This document shows positions 42,781 through 52,243 of a DNA stretch of 64,000 nt, piece after piece. The notes under the pieces are model-generated. The model ran no database searches and was not told the DNA's origin. It was given only the letters and a program-made list of their open reading frames with translations. The DNA is from Brevundimonas sp. UBA6550 (GTDB lineage: Bacteria > Pseudomonadota > Alphaproteobacteria > Caulobacterales > Caulobacteraceae): contig NZ_DJKE01000004.1 of NCBI RefSeq assembly GCF_002434505.1, forward strand, positions 124,001-188,000. Direction: 5' to 3'. The position numbers and the translations under genes are program-made. The number at the start of each line of letters is the position of its first letter. The first letter of the stretch is position 1.

Positions 42781-44330
42781 AAGTCGATCCGATGCGCCGC
42801 TTCTCCAGGCACAAGACCGCCGCCATCGTCTGCGCCGTTCTGGCCGGCCTGGCCGTCGCGCCGGCCGGCGTGGCCCAGACCCGCGCGGCCTTGTCGATGG
42901 GGGCGGCCCCGCAACTGATCAATCTGCCGCGCGGGACCTCCTTCGCCGTGGATCTGCCGGCGGACGCGCGCGACGTGATCGTCTCCAACCCGCAGGTGGC
43001 CGAGGCCATGCTGCATTCGCCGCGCCGCATCACCGTCATCGGCGTCGCGCCGGGCGAAACCGATGCGGTCTTCCTCGACGCCGCCGGACGCACCATCCTG
43101 AGCCTGCGGGTGCGGGTGGACGCCGGCACCAGCGCGCTTCAGGACACGCTGAACCGCATGATGCCCGGCAGCCAGGTCAGGGCCGAGGCCGTCAACGACA
43201 GCATCATCCTAAGCGGCGTGGCGGAAAACCCGGCCGTCTCGGCGCAGGCGACGCGCATCGCCACCGCCTTCGTCTCCGCCCCCGAAAAGGTGCTGAACCT
43301 GATCACGGTGCCGGGTTCCGACCAGGTGACGCTGAAGGTCCGCGTGGTCGAGGTGCAGCGCAACGTCATCAAACAGCTGGGTTTCAACACCTCGGCCGTG
43401 GTCGGGCGGCTGGGCGACACCCAATGGCTGCTGGGCAGCGCCGCCACCTGGGGCATCAACGGGAGCCTGCTGGGTGGGATCAGCGCCGGCACGTCGATCG
43501 ACACGACAAAGAACTATCAGCTGCAGGTTCCCTGCGTCGGCCCCGGCTGGCAGCCTGGGGCGCTTTGCCCGGTGACTGTGAATGGCGGCGCGCCTGGAGA
43601 CCCGGCGAACTGGAACACCGCCCAGCCCGGCACGGGCCCTGGCTCCGATGGGCTGAACAAGGGCGAGGCCATGCTCAAGGCGTTCGAGCGGGTCGGCCTG
43701 CTGCGCACCCTGGCCGAACCGAACCTGACCTCGGTCAACGGCGAGGCCGCCAGCTTCCTGGCCGGCGGCGAGTTCCCCGTGCCGACCAGCCGCGACGCTC
43801 AAGGCCAGATCACCGTCGAATACAAGCCATATGGCGTCGGTCTGGCCTTCCGTCCGATCGTGCTTTCGGGCGGCCGCATCAGCCTGCAGGTCAAGGTCGA
43901 GGTGTCCGAACTGTCGTCCCAGGGCGGCCTGACCATCGGCGCGGGCACGGCGTCGTCCATCACCCTGCCAGGGCTGACGGTCCGGCGCAGCGAGAACACC
44001 ATCGAAATCCCCTCGGGCGGCTCCATGATGATCGCCGGCCTGCTTCAGGAAAACAGCCGTCAGGCCATCGATTCCCTGCCTGGCGTCACCAATCTGCCGG
44101 TCCTGGGCCAGCTGTTCCGGTCGCGCGACTATCTGATGGGCGAGACCGAGCTTGTGGTGATCGTGGAGCCTTATATCGTCAGTCCGACGTCGCCCGATCG
44201 GATGCAGACGCCTGCGGACGGCCTGCGCATCGCGTCGGACAGCCAGACCATTCTCTTTGGCCAGTTGAACCAGGTCTATGGGCTGCCGAACGCGCCCCCG
44301 GCCGGTTCGGTCGGCTATGTGATCGAGTGA
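42777..44330 (+). CDS. cpaC: Outer-membrane secretin CpaC (RcpA)
   Basis: A 517-residue secretin through which the Flp pilus exits. A signal peptide (cleavage near GVAQT, residue 33) precedes the periplasmic N-domain (NLPRGTSFAVDLPADARDVIVSNPQVAEAML), a BON-like repeat region and the secretin core with LTSVNGEAASFLAGGEFPVP, VEYKPYGVGLAFRPIVL, VRRSENTIEIPSGGSMMIAGLL and LPVLGQLFRSRDY. A Cys-containing extracellular loop near residues 245-290 is variable. A second Met six codons in is an alternative start. Confidence 0.94.
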   Translation: MKVDPMRRFSRHKTAAIVCAVLAGLAVAPAGVAQTRAALSMGAAPQLINLPRGTSFAVDLPADARDVIVSNPQVAEAMLHSPRRITVIGVAPGETDAVFLDAAGRTILSLRVRVDAGTSALQDTLNRMMPGSQVRAEAVNDSIILSGVAENPAVSAQATRIATAFVSAPEKVLNLITVPGSDQVTLKVRVVEVQRNVIKQLGFNTSAVVGRLGDTQWLLGSAATWGINGSLLGGISAGTSIDTTKNYQLQVPCVGPGWQPGALCPVTVNGGAPGDPANWNTAQPGTGPGSDGLNKGEAMLKAFERVGLLRTLAEPNLTSVNGEAASFLAGGEFPVPTSRDAQGQITVEYKPYGVGLAFRPIVLSGGRISLQVKVEVSELSSQGGLTIGAGTASSITLPGLTVRRSENTIEIPSGGSMMIAGLLQENSRQAIDSLPGVTNLPVLGQLFRSRDYLMGETELVVIVEPYIVSPTSPDRMQTPADGLRIASDSQTILFGQLNQVYGLPNAPPAGSVGYVIE

Positions 44331-44338
44331 GCGCCCGC

Positions 44339-45016
44339 ATGATCCGCACCCCGATTATCGCTCTTGCGACCCTTTCCGCCCTGGCCCTGGGCGCCTGCGT
44401 CGGCGGGCCGGCCAGCCTTGGCGGCGAGCCGCCGCTGACGCCGACCTCGCGCTATGCGCTGCAGGTGGAGCCGAACCTGGATCGGATCGCCCTGGCCGTT
44501 CATGACGCCGGTCTGTCGGCCACCCAGAACGCCGCGCTTCGGGCCCTGATCGACCGCTACGCCCGGGCCGAGGGCGGGCCGCTGGTGATCGAAACGCCGG
44601 CCGGCGCCGATCCCGTCGCCCTCAGCCAGGCCTACGCCGTCCAGGCGGCCCTGTCCGCCTGGGGCGTGCCCGCCGACAGCATCCGCCTGGTCAGCTACGC
44701 CGCGCCCGATCCTCGCGCGCCGGTGGTCGTGGGTTTCGAGACCCTGCGCGCCGTGGTGCCCCAGTGCGGGCGCAACTGGGGCAATCTGAGCCGGTCTGGC
44801 GACAACCAGTCCGCCTCCAACTTCGGCTGTGCGATCACCGCCAATCTGGCCGCCCAGATCGCCGATCCGCGCGACATCCAGCAGCCGCGCGCCATGACGC
44901 CCGCCGACGCCAGCCGCCGCACCGTGGTCTTCGACCAGTACCGCGCCGGCAAGCAGACTGCGGCCGAGGCGGAAACCCTGGTGCGTGAGACCGCCGTCTC
45001 CCGCGCGGTGAACTGA
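44339..45016 (+). CDS. cpaD: Pilus assembly lipoprotein CpaD
   Basis: A 225-residue lipoprotein, with lipobox LALGAC near residue 20, that assists secretin assembly as a pilotin-like protein. The CpaD domain includes NLDRIALAVHDAGLS, a beta/alpha OmpA-like region (VIETPAGADPVALSQAYAVQAALSAWGV), RAVVPQCGRNWGNLSRSGDNQSASNFGCAITANLAAQIADPRD and the C-terminal VVFDQYRAGKQT. A GTG overlapping the cpaC stop is an alternative start four codons upstream; I prefer the ATG. Spacing to cpaC suggests one operon. Confidence 0.92.
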   Translation: MIRTPIIALATLSALALGACVGGPASLGGEPPLTPTSRYALQVEPNLDRIALAVHDAGLSATQNAALRALIDRYARAEGGPLVIETPAGADPVALSQAYAVQAALSAWGVPADSIRLVSYAAPDPRAPVVVGFETLRAVVPQCGRNWGNLSRSGDNQSASNFGCAITANLAAQIADPRDIQQPRAMTPADASRRTVVFDQYRAGKQTAAEAETLVRETAVSRAVN

Positions 45017-45020
45017 AACC

Positions 45021-46538
45021 ATGAGCATAGCGCCCGCCCCCCGCCCCTTCGAAGCGTTCGACGACGGTTTCGACGCGGACATGGCGTTCGACGACATGCC
45101 CGCGACCCAGGTCGGTCCGACGCGCGCGCCCCTGCCGTTCGCCGATGTCCACGAGGCCACGCCGGCCGTCGGTTACAACCCGGTCGGCGAGGTGATGGCC
45201 CAGGCCGAGGCCAGCCTGGCCGAATCCTATCCGGCGACGGATCTGACGCCGGCGGCCCTGGCGCCGACCGGCCTAGCGCCCGCCGCCGCCATCGGCGAGG
45301 TGTCGGTGCCGCGCATCGCCATCCATGTCTTCGCCGAGCGTCAGGACACCCTGGCGGCCGCCGAACGCGCGGCCCAGGACCGGCGCCTGTCGCGCGCCAC
45401 GACCCAGATCCGCATCGGCGGCGTCGCCGCGGCGGTCGAGACCTATCAGCACGAGCCCACGCCGCCGCTGATCATCGTCGAATGCCTGAAGGACCCCCAG
45501 ACCCTGCTCTGGGAGGTCGATCAGCTGGCCGAGGTCTGCGACGCCGGGACCAAGGTCGTCGTCGTCGGGGCGACCAACGACATCATCCTGTTCCGTGAAC
45601 TGATGCGGCGCGGCGTCAGCGAATATCTGGTCGCGCCCTTGCAGCCGCTGCAGCTGATCGCGGCCATCGGCGGCCTGTTCAACGATCCGGCCCAGCCGTT
45701 TGTCGGACGCACCATCGCCTTCGTCGGCGCGCGCGGCGGGGCGGGGGCCTCGGCCGTGGCGCACAACACCGCCTATGCGATTTCGGAACGGATCGGGGCC
45801 AACACCGTCATCGTCGACTACGACCTGCCGTTCGGCACGGCGGGTCTGGACTTCAATCAGGATCCGCTGAGCGGCGTCGCCGACGCCCTGGGCCAACCCG
45901 ACCGGCTGGACTCCACGCTGCTGGACAGGATGATGGTCCGCTGCACGGACAAGCTGAGCCTGTTCGCCGCGCCGGCCAGTCTGGACACGGACTGGGACAT
46001 CTCGACCGAGGCGTTCGAAGAGGTCACGAACCAGATTCGCGCCACCGCGCCGTTCGTGGTGCTGGACCTGCCGCACCTGTGGTCGCCGTGGATGCGCCGC
46101 ACCCTGATCAGCGCCGACGAGGTGGTGGTGGTGGCGACCCCCGATCTGGCCAGCCTGCGCAACGCCAAGAACATGATCGACCTGATCCGTCAGGGACGAC
46201 CCAACGATGCGCCGCCGCGTCTGGTGCTGAACCAGATCGGCGTGCCGGGCCGACCCGAGATCCCGGCCAAGGACTTCGGCGCGGCGCTGGGCGTTCACGC
46301 CAGCCTGATGATCCCGTTCGACGCCAAGACCTTCGGGGCGGCGGCCAACAACGGCCAGATGATCCTGGACGCGGGGGCCAAGACCAAGGCGGCCGAGGCC
46401 TTCCAGACCCTGGCCCAGATCGTGTCGCGTCGCGAACTGCCCGCCGTCGCCGGACCCAAGGGCAAGGTTGCGAAACCGGCCAAGCCCGCCGACGGCGGCT
46501 CCAAGTCGCTGTTCGCCGCCATGTTCAAGAAGCGCTGA
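45021..46538 (+). CDS. cpaE: Pilus localisation ATPase CpaE (TadZ)
   Basis: A 505-residue ParA/MinD-like protein that positions the Tad machine. A disordered, acidic N-terminus of about 90 residues is followed by a receiver-like domain and the ATPase. The deviant P-loop is IAFVGARGGAGASAVAHN near residue 232, with Ala in place of the usual catalytic Lys of the Walker A, as in other CpaE/TadZ proteins. Further segments: VIVDYDLPFGTAGLDFNQDPLSG, LDLPHLWSPWMRRTLISADEVVVVATPDLASLRNAKNMID. It ends four bases before cpaF. Confidence 0.92.
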   Translation: MSIAPAPRPFEAFDDGFDADMAFDDMPATQVGPTRAPLPFADVHEATPAVGYNPVGEVMAQAEASLAESYPATDLTPAALAPTGLAPAAAIGEVSVPRIAIHVFAERQDTLAAAERAAQDRRLSRATTQIRIGGVAAAVETYQHEPTPPLIIVECLKDPQTLLWEVDQLAEVCDAGTKVVVVGATNDIILFRELMRRGVSEYLVAPLQPLQLIAAIGGLFNDPAQPFVGRTIAFVGARGGAGASAVAHNTAYAISERIGANTVIVDYDLPFGTAGLDFNQDPLSGVADALGQPDRLDSTLLDRMMVRCTDKLSLFAAPASLDTDWDISTEAFEEVTNQIRATAPFVVLDLPHLWSPWMRRTLISADEVVVVATPDLASLRNAKNMIDLIRQGRPNDAPPRLVLNQIGVPGRPEIPAKDFGAALGVHASLMIPFDAKTFGAAANNGQMILDAGAKTKAAEAFQTLAQIVSRRELPAVAGPKGKVAKPAKPADGGSKSLFAAMFKKR

Positions 46539-46541
46539 CGG

Positions 46542-48194
46542 ATGTTCGGCAAGCGCACAGGCCAGCCCGGCGTCGCCCCGGCGCCCCCGCGACCCGCCCC
46601 GGCGGCCGCGCCGGTCGCGGCCGCGCCCGTGTCGGTGTTCAGGACGGAAAGCGCGCCCCTTGCGCCGACGCAAACTGCCGCGCCCGCCTATGCCTTCGCC
46701 GACGACGACTTCGAACCGGCGGCCGAGGCCTTCGCGCGCGCCGACGCGCCATCGGCCGCTGGCGCTTCGGCGTCTATCGATCGATTGGACGCCCTGGCGT
46801 CCCGCCCGCGTCCCAAGCCCGAGGCGCCGCGCCCGGCCACGAGCGGCGCGGGCCCCAAGCCCACCGCCGGGCTGGAGCAGCTGAAAAAGGCACAGGCGGT
46901 CGCCGAGATCGTCCGCGAACAGAGCGACTACTATCACGCCACGAAGACGACCATCTTCAACGCCCTGATGAACACCATCGACCTGTCTCAGCTGGCGCAG
47001 CTGGACCAGAAGGCGGCGTCCGAGGAAATCCGCGACATCGTCTCCGAACTGGTGGCGATCAAGAACGTCTCCATGTCGGTCGCCGAGCAGGAACATCTGG
47101 TCCAGGACATCGTCAACGACGTCCTGGGCTACGGGCCGCTGGAGCCGCTGCTGAGCCGCGACGACATCGCCGACATCATGGTCAATGGCGCCGGCCGGGT
47201 CTTCATCGAGGTCGCCGGCAAGGTCCAGCTGACCAACGTCCGCTTCCGCGACAACACCCAGCTGATGAACATCTGTCAGCGGATCGTGTCGCAAGTCGGC
47301 CGCCGCGTGGATGAATCCAGCCCCATCTGCGACGCCCGTCTGCCGGACGGGTCGCGCGTCAACGTCATCGCTCCGCCGCTGGCGATCGACGGCCCGACGC
47401 TGACGATCCGAAAGTTCAAAAAGGACAAGCTGACGATGAAGAACCTGGTGGAGTACGCCTCCATCAGTCCCGAGGGCGCGCGCGTCCTCGGCGTCATCGG
47501 CGCCTCGCGATGCAATCTGGTCATCTCGGGCGGCACGGGGTCGGGCAAGACGACCCTGCTGAACACCCTGACCGCCTTCATCGACCCGACCGAGCGCGTC
47601 ATCACCTGCGAAGACGCCGCCGAACTGCAACTGCAGCAGCCGCACGTCGTGCGCCTGGAGACCCGTCCGCCCAACCTGGAAGGGCAGGGCACGATCACCA
47701 TGCGCGATCTGGTCAAGAACTGCCTGCGGATGCGCCCGGAGCGGATCATCGTCGGCGAGGTGCGCGGACCCGAGGCCTTCGACCTGCTGCAGGCGATGAA
47801 CACGGGCCACGACGGCTCCATGGGCACGCTGCACGCCAACAGCCCGCGCGAAGCCATCAGCCGGATGGAATCGATGATCACCATGGGCGGATACGGCCTG
47901 CCGTCGCGCACCATCCGCGAGATGATCGTGGGCTCGGTGGACGTCATCATCCAGGCCGCCCGCCTGCGCGACGGCTCGCGCCGGATCACCCACATCACCG
48001 AGGTCGTGGGCCTGGAAGGCGATGTGATCGTGACCCAGGACCTGTTCGTCTACGACATCACCGGGGAGGACGAGCACGGCAAGATCGTCGGCCGACACCG
48101 TTCGACCGGCATCGCCCGCCCGCGCTTCTGGGACCGCGCCCGCTATTATGGGCTGGAGCGTGAACTGGCCGACGCCCTGGACTCGGCGGAATAG
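46542..48194 (+). CDS. cpaF: Pilus motor ATPase CpaF (TadA)
   Basis: A 550-residue secretion ATPase powering pilus extension, and perhaps retraction. After a disordered Ala/Pro-rich N-terminus (residues 1-120) comes the N-domain (LVQDIVNDVLGYGPLEPLLSRDDIADIMVNG) and the ATPase core with Walker A VISGGTGSGKTTLLN near residue 327, Asp box RVITCEDAAELQLQQPHVVRLETR, Walker B RPERIIVGEVRGPEAFDLLQAMNTGHDGSMGTLHANS (with the His box) and ITEVVGLEGDVIVTQDLF. Tightly coupled to cpaE and tadB. Confidence 0.95.
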   Translation: MFGKRTGQPGVAPAPPRPAPAAAPVAAAPVSVFRTESAPLAPTQTAAPAYAFADDDFEPAAEAFARADAPSAAGASASIDRLDALASRPRPKPEAPRPATSGAGPKPTAGLEQLKKAQAVAEIVREQSDYYHATKTTIFNALMNTIDLSQLAQLDQKAASEEIRDIVSELVAIKNVSMSVAEQEHLVQDIVNDVLGYGPLEPLLSRDDIADIMVNGAGRVFIEVAGKVQLTNVRFRDNTQLMNICQRIVSQVGRRVDESSPICDARLPDGSRVNVIAPPLAIDGPTLTIRKFKKDKLTMKNLVEYASISPEGARVLGVIGASRCNLVISGGTGSGKTTLLNTLTAFIDPTERVITCEDAAELQLQQPHVVRLETRPPNLEGQGTITMRDLVKNCLRMRPERIIVGEVRGPEAFDLLQAMNTGHDGSMGTLHANSPREAISRMESMITMGGYGLPSRTIREMIVGSVDVIIQAARLRDGSRRITHITEVVGLEGDVIVTQDLFVYDITGEDEHGKIVGRHRSTGIARPRFWDRARYYGLERELADALDSAE

Positions 48195-48197
48195 ATC

Positions 48198-49175
48198 ATG
48201 CTGCCGATCCTCGCCGCCGTTCTGGCCTTCATCACCATCGGCGGCCTGGGCTGGGTCTTCGTCGGCGGCGAGGATTCCTCGTCCCAGGCGGTCAAGCGCG
48301 CCCAGGCCATCGGCGACGGCAAGAAGAACCCCGCCATCGCCCGCAAGGCCGCCGCCGCCAATACGCCCGAAGCGCGCCGCAAGCAGATACTGGTCCAGCT
48401 TCAGGAGGCGGATCGGCGCGACCGCAAGGCGCGCACGACCCTGGACGCGCGCCTGAAACAGGCGGGCCTGAGGATGGGGGCGCGCGCCTTCTACATCGTC
48501 TCGGCCGTCGTCGGGGTGATCGCCCTTCTGGTCGCCCTGGTGCTGGGCCTGCCGATCCTGGTGGTGATCGGCGTGGGGCTGATCTTCGGCCTGGGCGTGC
48601 CGCGCTGGGTCATCGGCTTCCTGGCCAAGCGGCGGACAAAGAAGTTTTCGCTGGAGTTTCCCAACGCGGTCGACATCATCGTGCGCGGCATCAAGTCGGG
48701 TCTGCCGGTCCACGAGTGTTTCAAGATCATCGGCCGGGAAAGCCCCCTGCCGCTGGGACCGGAGTTCCAGACGCTGGTGGAGGGCCTGGGCGTGGGCATG
48801 ACGCTGGAGCAGGCGTTGGACAGGATGTACCAGCGGATGCCGACGCCCGAACTGCGTTTCTTCACCATCGTCATCGCCATCCAGCAGAAGACCGGCGGCA
48901 ATCTGGCCGAGGCGCTGAGCAATCTGTCGTCGGTTCTGCGCGCGCGCCGGATGATGGGCGAGAAGATCAAGGCCCTGTCGTCCGAGGCCCTGGCCTCGGC
49001 CGGCATCATCGCCTCCCTGCCGCCGGCGGTCATGCTGATGGTCATGCTGACGACCCCGGCCTATATGATGCCGCTGTTCAACGACGTCCGCGGCAATTTC
49101 ATGCTGCTGATGGCGGCGGTGCTGATGGCCACAGGCGTCTTCGTGATGAAGCGCATGATCTCGTTCAAGTTCTGA
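48198..49175 (+). CDS. tadB: Inner-membrane platform protein TadB (CpaG)
   Basis: A 325-residue type II secretion F-domain protein. One N-terminal membrane helix (residues 4-22), a cytosolic charged linker (QLQEADRRDRKARTTLDARLKQ), two central helices (near 98-140), the GspF domain (IDIIVRGIKSGLPVHECFKIIGRE-like: VDIIVRGIKSGLPVHEC, FFTIVIAIQQKTGGNLAEALSNLSSVLRARRMM) and two C-terminal helices. It forms the platform that CpaF drives, together with TadC. It starts three bases after cpaF. Confidence 0.93.
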   Translation: MLPILAAVLAFITIGGLGWVFVGGEDSSSQAVKRAQAIGDGKKNPAIARKAAAANTPEARRKQILVQLQEADRRDRKARTTLDARLKQAGLRMGARAFYIVSAVVGVIALLVALVLGLPILVVIGVGLIFGLGVPRWVIGFLAKRRTKKFSLEFPNAVDIIVRGIKSGLPVHECFKIIGRESPLPLGPEFQTLVEGLGVGMTLEQALDRMYQRMPTPELRFFTIVIAIQQKTGGNLAEALSNLSSVLRARRMMGEKIKALSSEALASAGIIASLPPAVMLMVMLTTPAYMMPLFNDVRGNFMLLMAAVLMATGVFVMKRMISFKF

Positions 49176-49185
49176 GGCGGGCGGC

Positions 49186-50166
49186 ATGGAAGGTTTCATC
49201 CGCTTCATCACCGATCCGCAGAACCTGCTCAGCATCGGCGTGGGGGCGCTGGTCTTCGCCACCGTCCTGACCCTGCTGTCGTCGATGACCGGCGGGGTGA
49301 AGCTGGACAAGCGGATGAAGGCGGTCGCCGAACGCCGCGACGACCTGAAGCGCCGTTCGCGCGCCAGTATGGCCGCCGGCCAGGGCGGGCTGCGTCACAC
49401 CGACGAGGGGTTCAAGAAGCGGGTCGTGGACCGGCTGAACCTGACCAAGCTGCTGGAAGACCCCAAGGTCGCCGGACAGATGATCCAGGCCGGCTTTCGC
49501 GGCCCCAAACCGCTGACCACCTTCTACTTCTTCCGCTTCGCCTCGCCGATCCTCTTCATGATCGTGGCGGCCTTCTACATGTTCGTCATCAAGGTCGTGG
49601 ACTGGCCCACGATGAACAAGCTGACGCTGGTGATGGCGGCGGCGGTGGCGGGCTTCTATGCGCCCAACCTCTATTTGAAGAACCGCATCGACAAGCGCCG
49701 CACCTCGATCATGCAGGCCTTTCCCGACGCCCTGGACCTGATGCTGATCTGCGTGGAGGCCGGGATGTCGATCGAGGCGGCGATCACCAAGGTCAGCCAG
49801 GAGATGGGGCCGTCGTCCATCGACCTGGCCGAGGAACTGTCGCTGCTGTCGGCCGAGTTATCCTATCTGCCCGACCGACGGATGGCCTATGAAAACTTGG
49901 GCAAACGGACCAACCACCCGGGCGTGAAGGCGGTGGCCACCGCCATGACCCAGGCCGAGACCTATGGCACGCCGCTGGCCAATGCGCTGCGCGTCATGGC
50001 TAAGGAAAACCGCGACCTGCGTCTGTCGGCGGCCGAGAAGAAGGCGGCGGCGCTTCCGGCCAAACTGACCGTGCCGATGATCCTGTTCTTCCTGCCGGTG
50101 CTGTTCATCGTCATCCTGGGCCCGGCGGTCCTGAACGTCATCGACATGATGAAGGCCGGAAACTAG
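49186..50166 (+). CDS. tadC: Inner-membrane platform protein TadC (CpaH)
   Basis: A 326-residue paralogue of TadB. Membrane helix near residues 15-33, then a basic linker (RMKAVAERRDDLKRRSRAS), two helices near 120-165, the F-domain signature FPDALDLMLICVEAGMSIEAAITKVSQEMG and LAEELSLLSAELSYLPDRRMAYENLG, and a C-terminal helix pair (VPMILFFLPVLFIVILGPAVLNV). Last gene of the plus-strand pilus operon; its stop overlaps the stop of the convergent SRPBCC gene by four bases. Confidence 0.93.
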   Translation: MEGFIRFITDPQNLLSIGVGALVFATVLTLLSSMTGGVKLDKRMKAVAERRDDLKRRSRASMAAGQGGLRHTDEGFKKRVVDRLNLTKLLEDPKVAGQMIQAGFRGPKPLTTFYFFRFASPILFMIVAAFYMFVIKVVDWPTMNKLTLVMAAAVAGFYAPNLYLKNRIDKRRTSIMQAFPDALDLMLICVEAGMSIEAAITKVSQEMGPSSIDLAEELSLLSAELSYLPDRRMAYENLGKRTNHPGVKAVATAMTQAETYGTPLANALRVMAKENRDLRLSAAEKKAAALPAKLTVPMILFFLPVLFIVILGPAVLNVIDMMKAGN

Positions 50167-50597
50167 GCCGTTTCGGCGGCGGTCTTCAGCCCCTCGGCGA
50201 TGGCCTCGTGGGCCTTGCGGATCGCGGGGCGGTGCTTGTCGTGGAACAGTTCGCCGCGCAGGCCGGAGAAGCGCACGCCGGCCGCGACGATGCAGTTGCC
50301 GGGCGCCAGTTCCTCGATCTGGATGTAGCGCAGGCTCTGGAACAGGAAACCGCGCCGTTCCGCCCAGACCAGCCGCCCGCGCGGTTGCCATTCGACGATC
50401 TGCGCCAGGGCCTGATGCGGCGCCATCTCGGGCCAGGCCTCGGTCATGGTCAGACGGCCGCCATAGGCGATGACGCCCTCGACCTCGGTGTCGACCGGAT
50501 TCCAGGCGCTCCAGCCGGCCAGGTCCGCGACCAGATCCCAGATCCGGTCCGAGGTCGCCTGAACCCCGACGCGCTTTTCGATGCGTGTGTCATCCAT
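50163..50597 (-). CDS. SRPBCC (START-like) family protein
   Basis: A 144-residue protein with the polyketide cyclase/START-like fold: an N-terminal beta strand and helix (ATSDRIWDLVADLAGWSAWNPVDTEVEG), a curved sheet (GRLTMTEAW, GRLVWAERRGFLFQSLRYIQIEE) and a long C-terminal helix (IRKAHEAIAEGLKTAAE). Such proteins bind hydrophobic ligands; the ligand is not predictable. The gene is probably single, convergent with tadC and 55 bases from the ferredoxin gene on the same strand. Confidence 0.82.
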   Translation of the reverse strand: MDDTRIEKRVGVQATSDRIWDLVADLAGWSAWNPVDTEVEGVIAYGGRLTMTEAWPEMAPHQALAQIVEWQPRGRLVWAERRGFLFQSLRYIQIEELAPGNCIVAAGVRFSGLRGELFHDKHRPAIRKAHEAIAEGLKTAAETA

Positions 50598-50652
50598 GGT
50601 TTCGCTCTGGCACGGCTTGCCGCTCGAAGAAAGGCGCCAGTTCGACGCCCGC

Positions 50653-51006
50653 CTAGTTCGGCTCGGCCGCCTTCAGCCGTCGTCCGTCGTCCAGCCCCAG
50701 CCGCGTCTTGACCTCGAACAGATCGGCGCCGGCCGGCACGATCAGCAGCTTCTTGGGCTCGGCCGTATTGACCGCCACCACCGCCCCCTTGGGGCAGACG
50801 TCGAAACAGTCGGCGCCGGTGACGACCAGTTCGCCCTTGCGGCCCGACTTTCCCTTCTTGAGGCGAAGGTATTTCCGCAGCGCCTTCTTCAGCGTCAGAT
50901 CGCCGTCGGGGCCGAAGCCGCCGTCCAGCTTCTTGGAGCATTTGCGGCACACCAGGACCACGTCCCGCCACTGCGTCTTCGCGCTCTTGAAGTCCTTCTC
51001 GGCCAT
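50653..51006 (-). CDS. Thioredoxin-like [2Fe-2S] ferredoxin
   Basis: A 117-residue cytosolic protein with the thioredoxin-like ferredoxin cysteine pattern: VLVCRKCSKKL near residue 20 and GADCFDVCPKGAVV near residue 65, giving four Cys ligands as C-x2-C and C-x3-C. It ends with the family's basic loops (KALRKYLRLKKGKSGRKG) between the pairs. The partner is unknown. I use the ATG before AEKDF rather than the longer frame because the earlier part is atypical for the family. Confidence 0.87.
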   Translation of the reverse strand: MAEKDFKSAKTQWRDVVLVCRKCSKKLDGGFGPDGDLTLKKALRKYLRLKKGKSGRKGELVVTGADCFDVCPKGAVVAVNTAEPKKLLIVPAGADLFEVKTRLGLDDGRRLKAAEPN

Positions 51007-51096
51007 GCGGACAGAAATCGCCGTTCGCGACGCCTTGCACAAGCGGTCGCGGCGCCGTCACCTGCGAACGGGCTGAAAATTTCACGGGACCTTCAC

Positions 51097-52236
51097 ATGC
51101 GCCGACTGTCCGCCGTCTCTACCCTGGCGTTGCTGCTCGCGGCCGGCGCAGCCCGGGCGCAAGCTGTCGATGCGGCCAGCGTCGACGCCGCCGTGCAGCG
51201 TGTCCTGCCCGAGGTCGTGACCTGGCGTCGAGACTTTCACCAGCATCCCGAACTGGGCTTCGCCGAGACCCGTTCGGCTGGAGTGATCGCCGAGCATCTG
51301 CGGTCGCTGGGGCTTGAGGTCCGCACCGGCGTCGGCAAGACCGGGGTGATCGGCATATTGCGCGGCACCCGGCCGGGCCGGACGGTCGCCCTGCGCGCCG
51401 ACATGGACGCCCTGCCGGTGAAGGAGGCGACGGGTTTGCCCTTCGCCTCGACCGCGATCGGGAACTACATGGGCAATACGGTTCCGGTGGCCCACGCCTG
51501 CGGCCACGACATGCATATGGCCATGCTGATGGGGGCGGCCGAGGTGCTGGCGGGGATGAAGGACCGGATCGCCGGCACGGTGGTCTTCGTCTTCCAGCCG
51601 GCCGAGGAGGGCGCGCCTCCGGGCGAGCCCAAGGGCGGGGCGGCCCTGATGATCGCCGAAGGGGCGCTGAACGATCCCAAGCCCGAGGCCATCTTCGGCC
51701 TGCACGTCGTGCCGGGGCGTCCGGGCAGCGTCTTCTATCGGCCGGAAGGGTTCATGGCCGCCTCCGACCGCGTGGACATCAGCTTGAAGGGGAAACAGAC
51801 GCACGGCGCCTGGCCCTGGCGCGGGGTCGATGTGATCGCGGTGGCGGGCCAGGTGGTCGAGACGGTCAACACCCTGACCGCGCGCACGGTCGATCCGACC
51901 ACGACCCCGACCGTCTTCACCATCGCCACGATCAACGCCGGCGTCCGCTACAACATCATCCCCGACAGCGCCTGGCTGGCCCCGGTCCTGACCGAGGCGG
52001 CGGGCGAGGGGAACGTCAACCCCGCCACGCCCCCGACCACGGTGGCCGAGGACTTCAGCTATTTCCAGCAGGTCATCCCCGGCGTCTTCTACCACCTGGG
52101 CGCCAGCCCCGACGGCGTGGACCCCGCGACCTCCGCGCCCAACCACTCGCCGGAGTTCTCGCCGAACGAAAAGGTCCTGCCGCTGGGGGTGAAGACGCAC
52201 GTCCTGACGGCGCTGCGGTTTCTGGAGCAGAGCTGA
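51097..52236 (+). CDS. Secreted M20D amidohydrolase with an internal in-frame gap
   Basis: An N-acyl-amino-acid amidohydrolase/hippurate hydrolase-type metallopeptidase with signal peptide (cleavage near ARAQA, residue 22). Metal ligands are present: VAHACGHDMHMAML, FQPAEEGAPPGEP, IFGLHVVPGRPG and the C-terminal NHSPEF. After the dimerisation domain, which ends RYNIIPD, the sequence runs directly from residue 290 into WLAPVLTEAAGEGNV and VAEDFSYFQQ. In relatives about 90-95 residues separate IIPD from AEDFS; here only about 27 do, so some 65 residues appear to be deleted in frame. Total 379 residues against the usual 430 or more. Activity is doubtful. Confidence 0.85.
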   Translation: MRRLSAVSTLALLLAAGAARAQAVDAASVDAAVQRVLPEVVTWRRDFHQHPELGFAETRSAGVIAEHLRSLGLEVRTGVGKTGVIGILRGTRPGRTVALRADMDALPVKEATGLPFASTAIGNYMGNTVPVAHACGHDMHMAMLMGAAEVLAGMKDRIAGTVVFVFQPAEEGAPPGEPKGGAALMIAEGALNDPKPEAIFGLHVVPGRPGSVFYRPEGFMAASDRVDISLKGKQTHGAWPWRGVDVIAVAGQVVETVNTLTARTVDPTTTPTVFTIATINAGVRYNIIPDSAWLAPVLTEAAGEGNVNPATPPTTVAEDFSYFQQVIPGVFYHLGASPDGVDPATSAPNHSPEFSPNEKVLPLGVKTHVLTALRFLEQS

Positions 52237-52243
52237 CTACGGC

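Noticed and set aside
45273..49310. Very long open frame on the minus strand across cpaE-tadB
   Set aside because: It is antisense to well-recognised pilus genes; its product is Arg/His/Gln-rich low-complexity sequence produced by high GC content.
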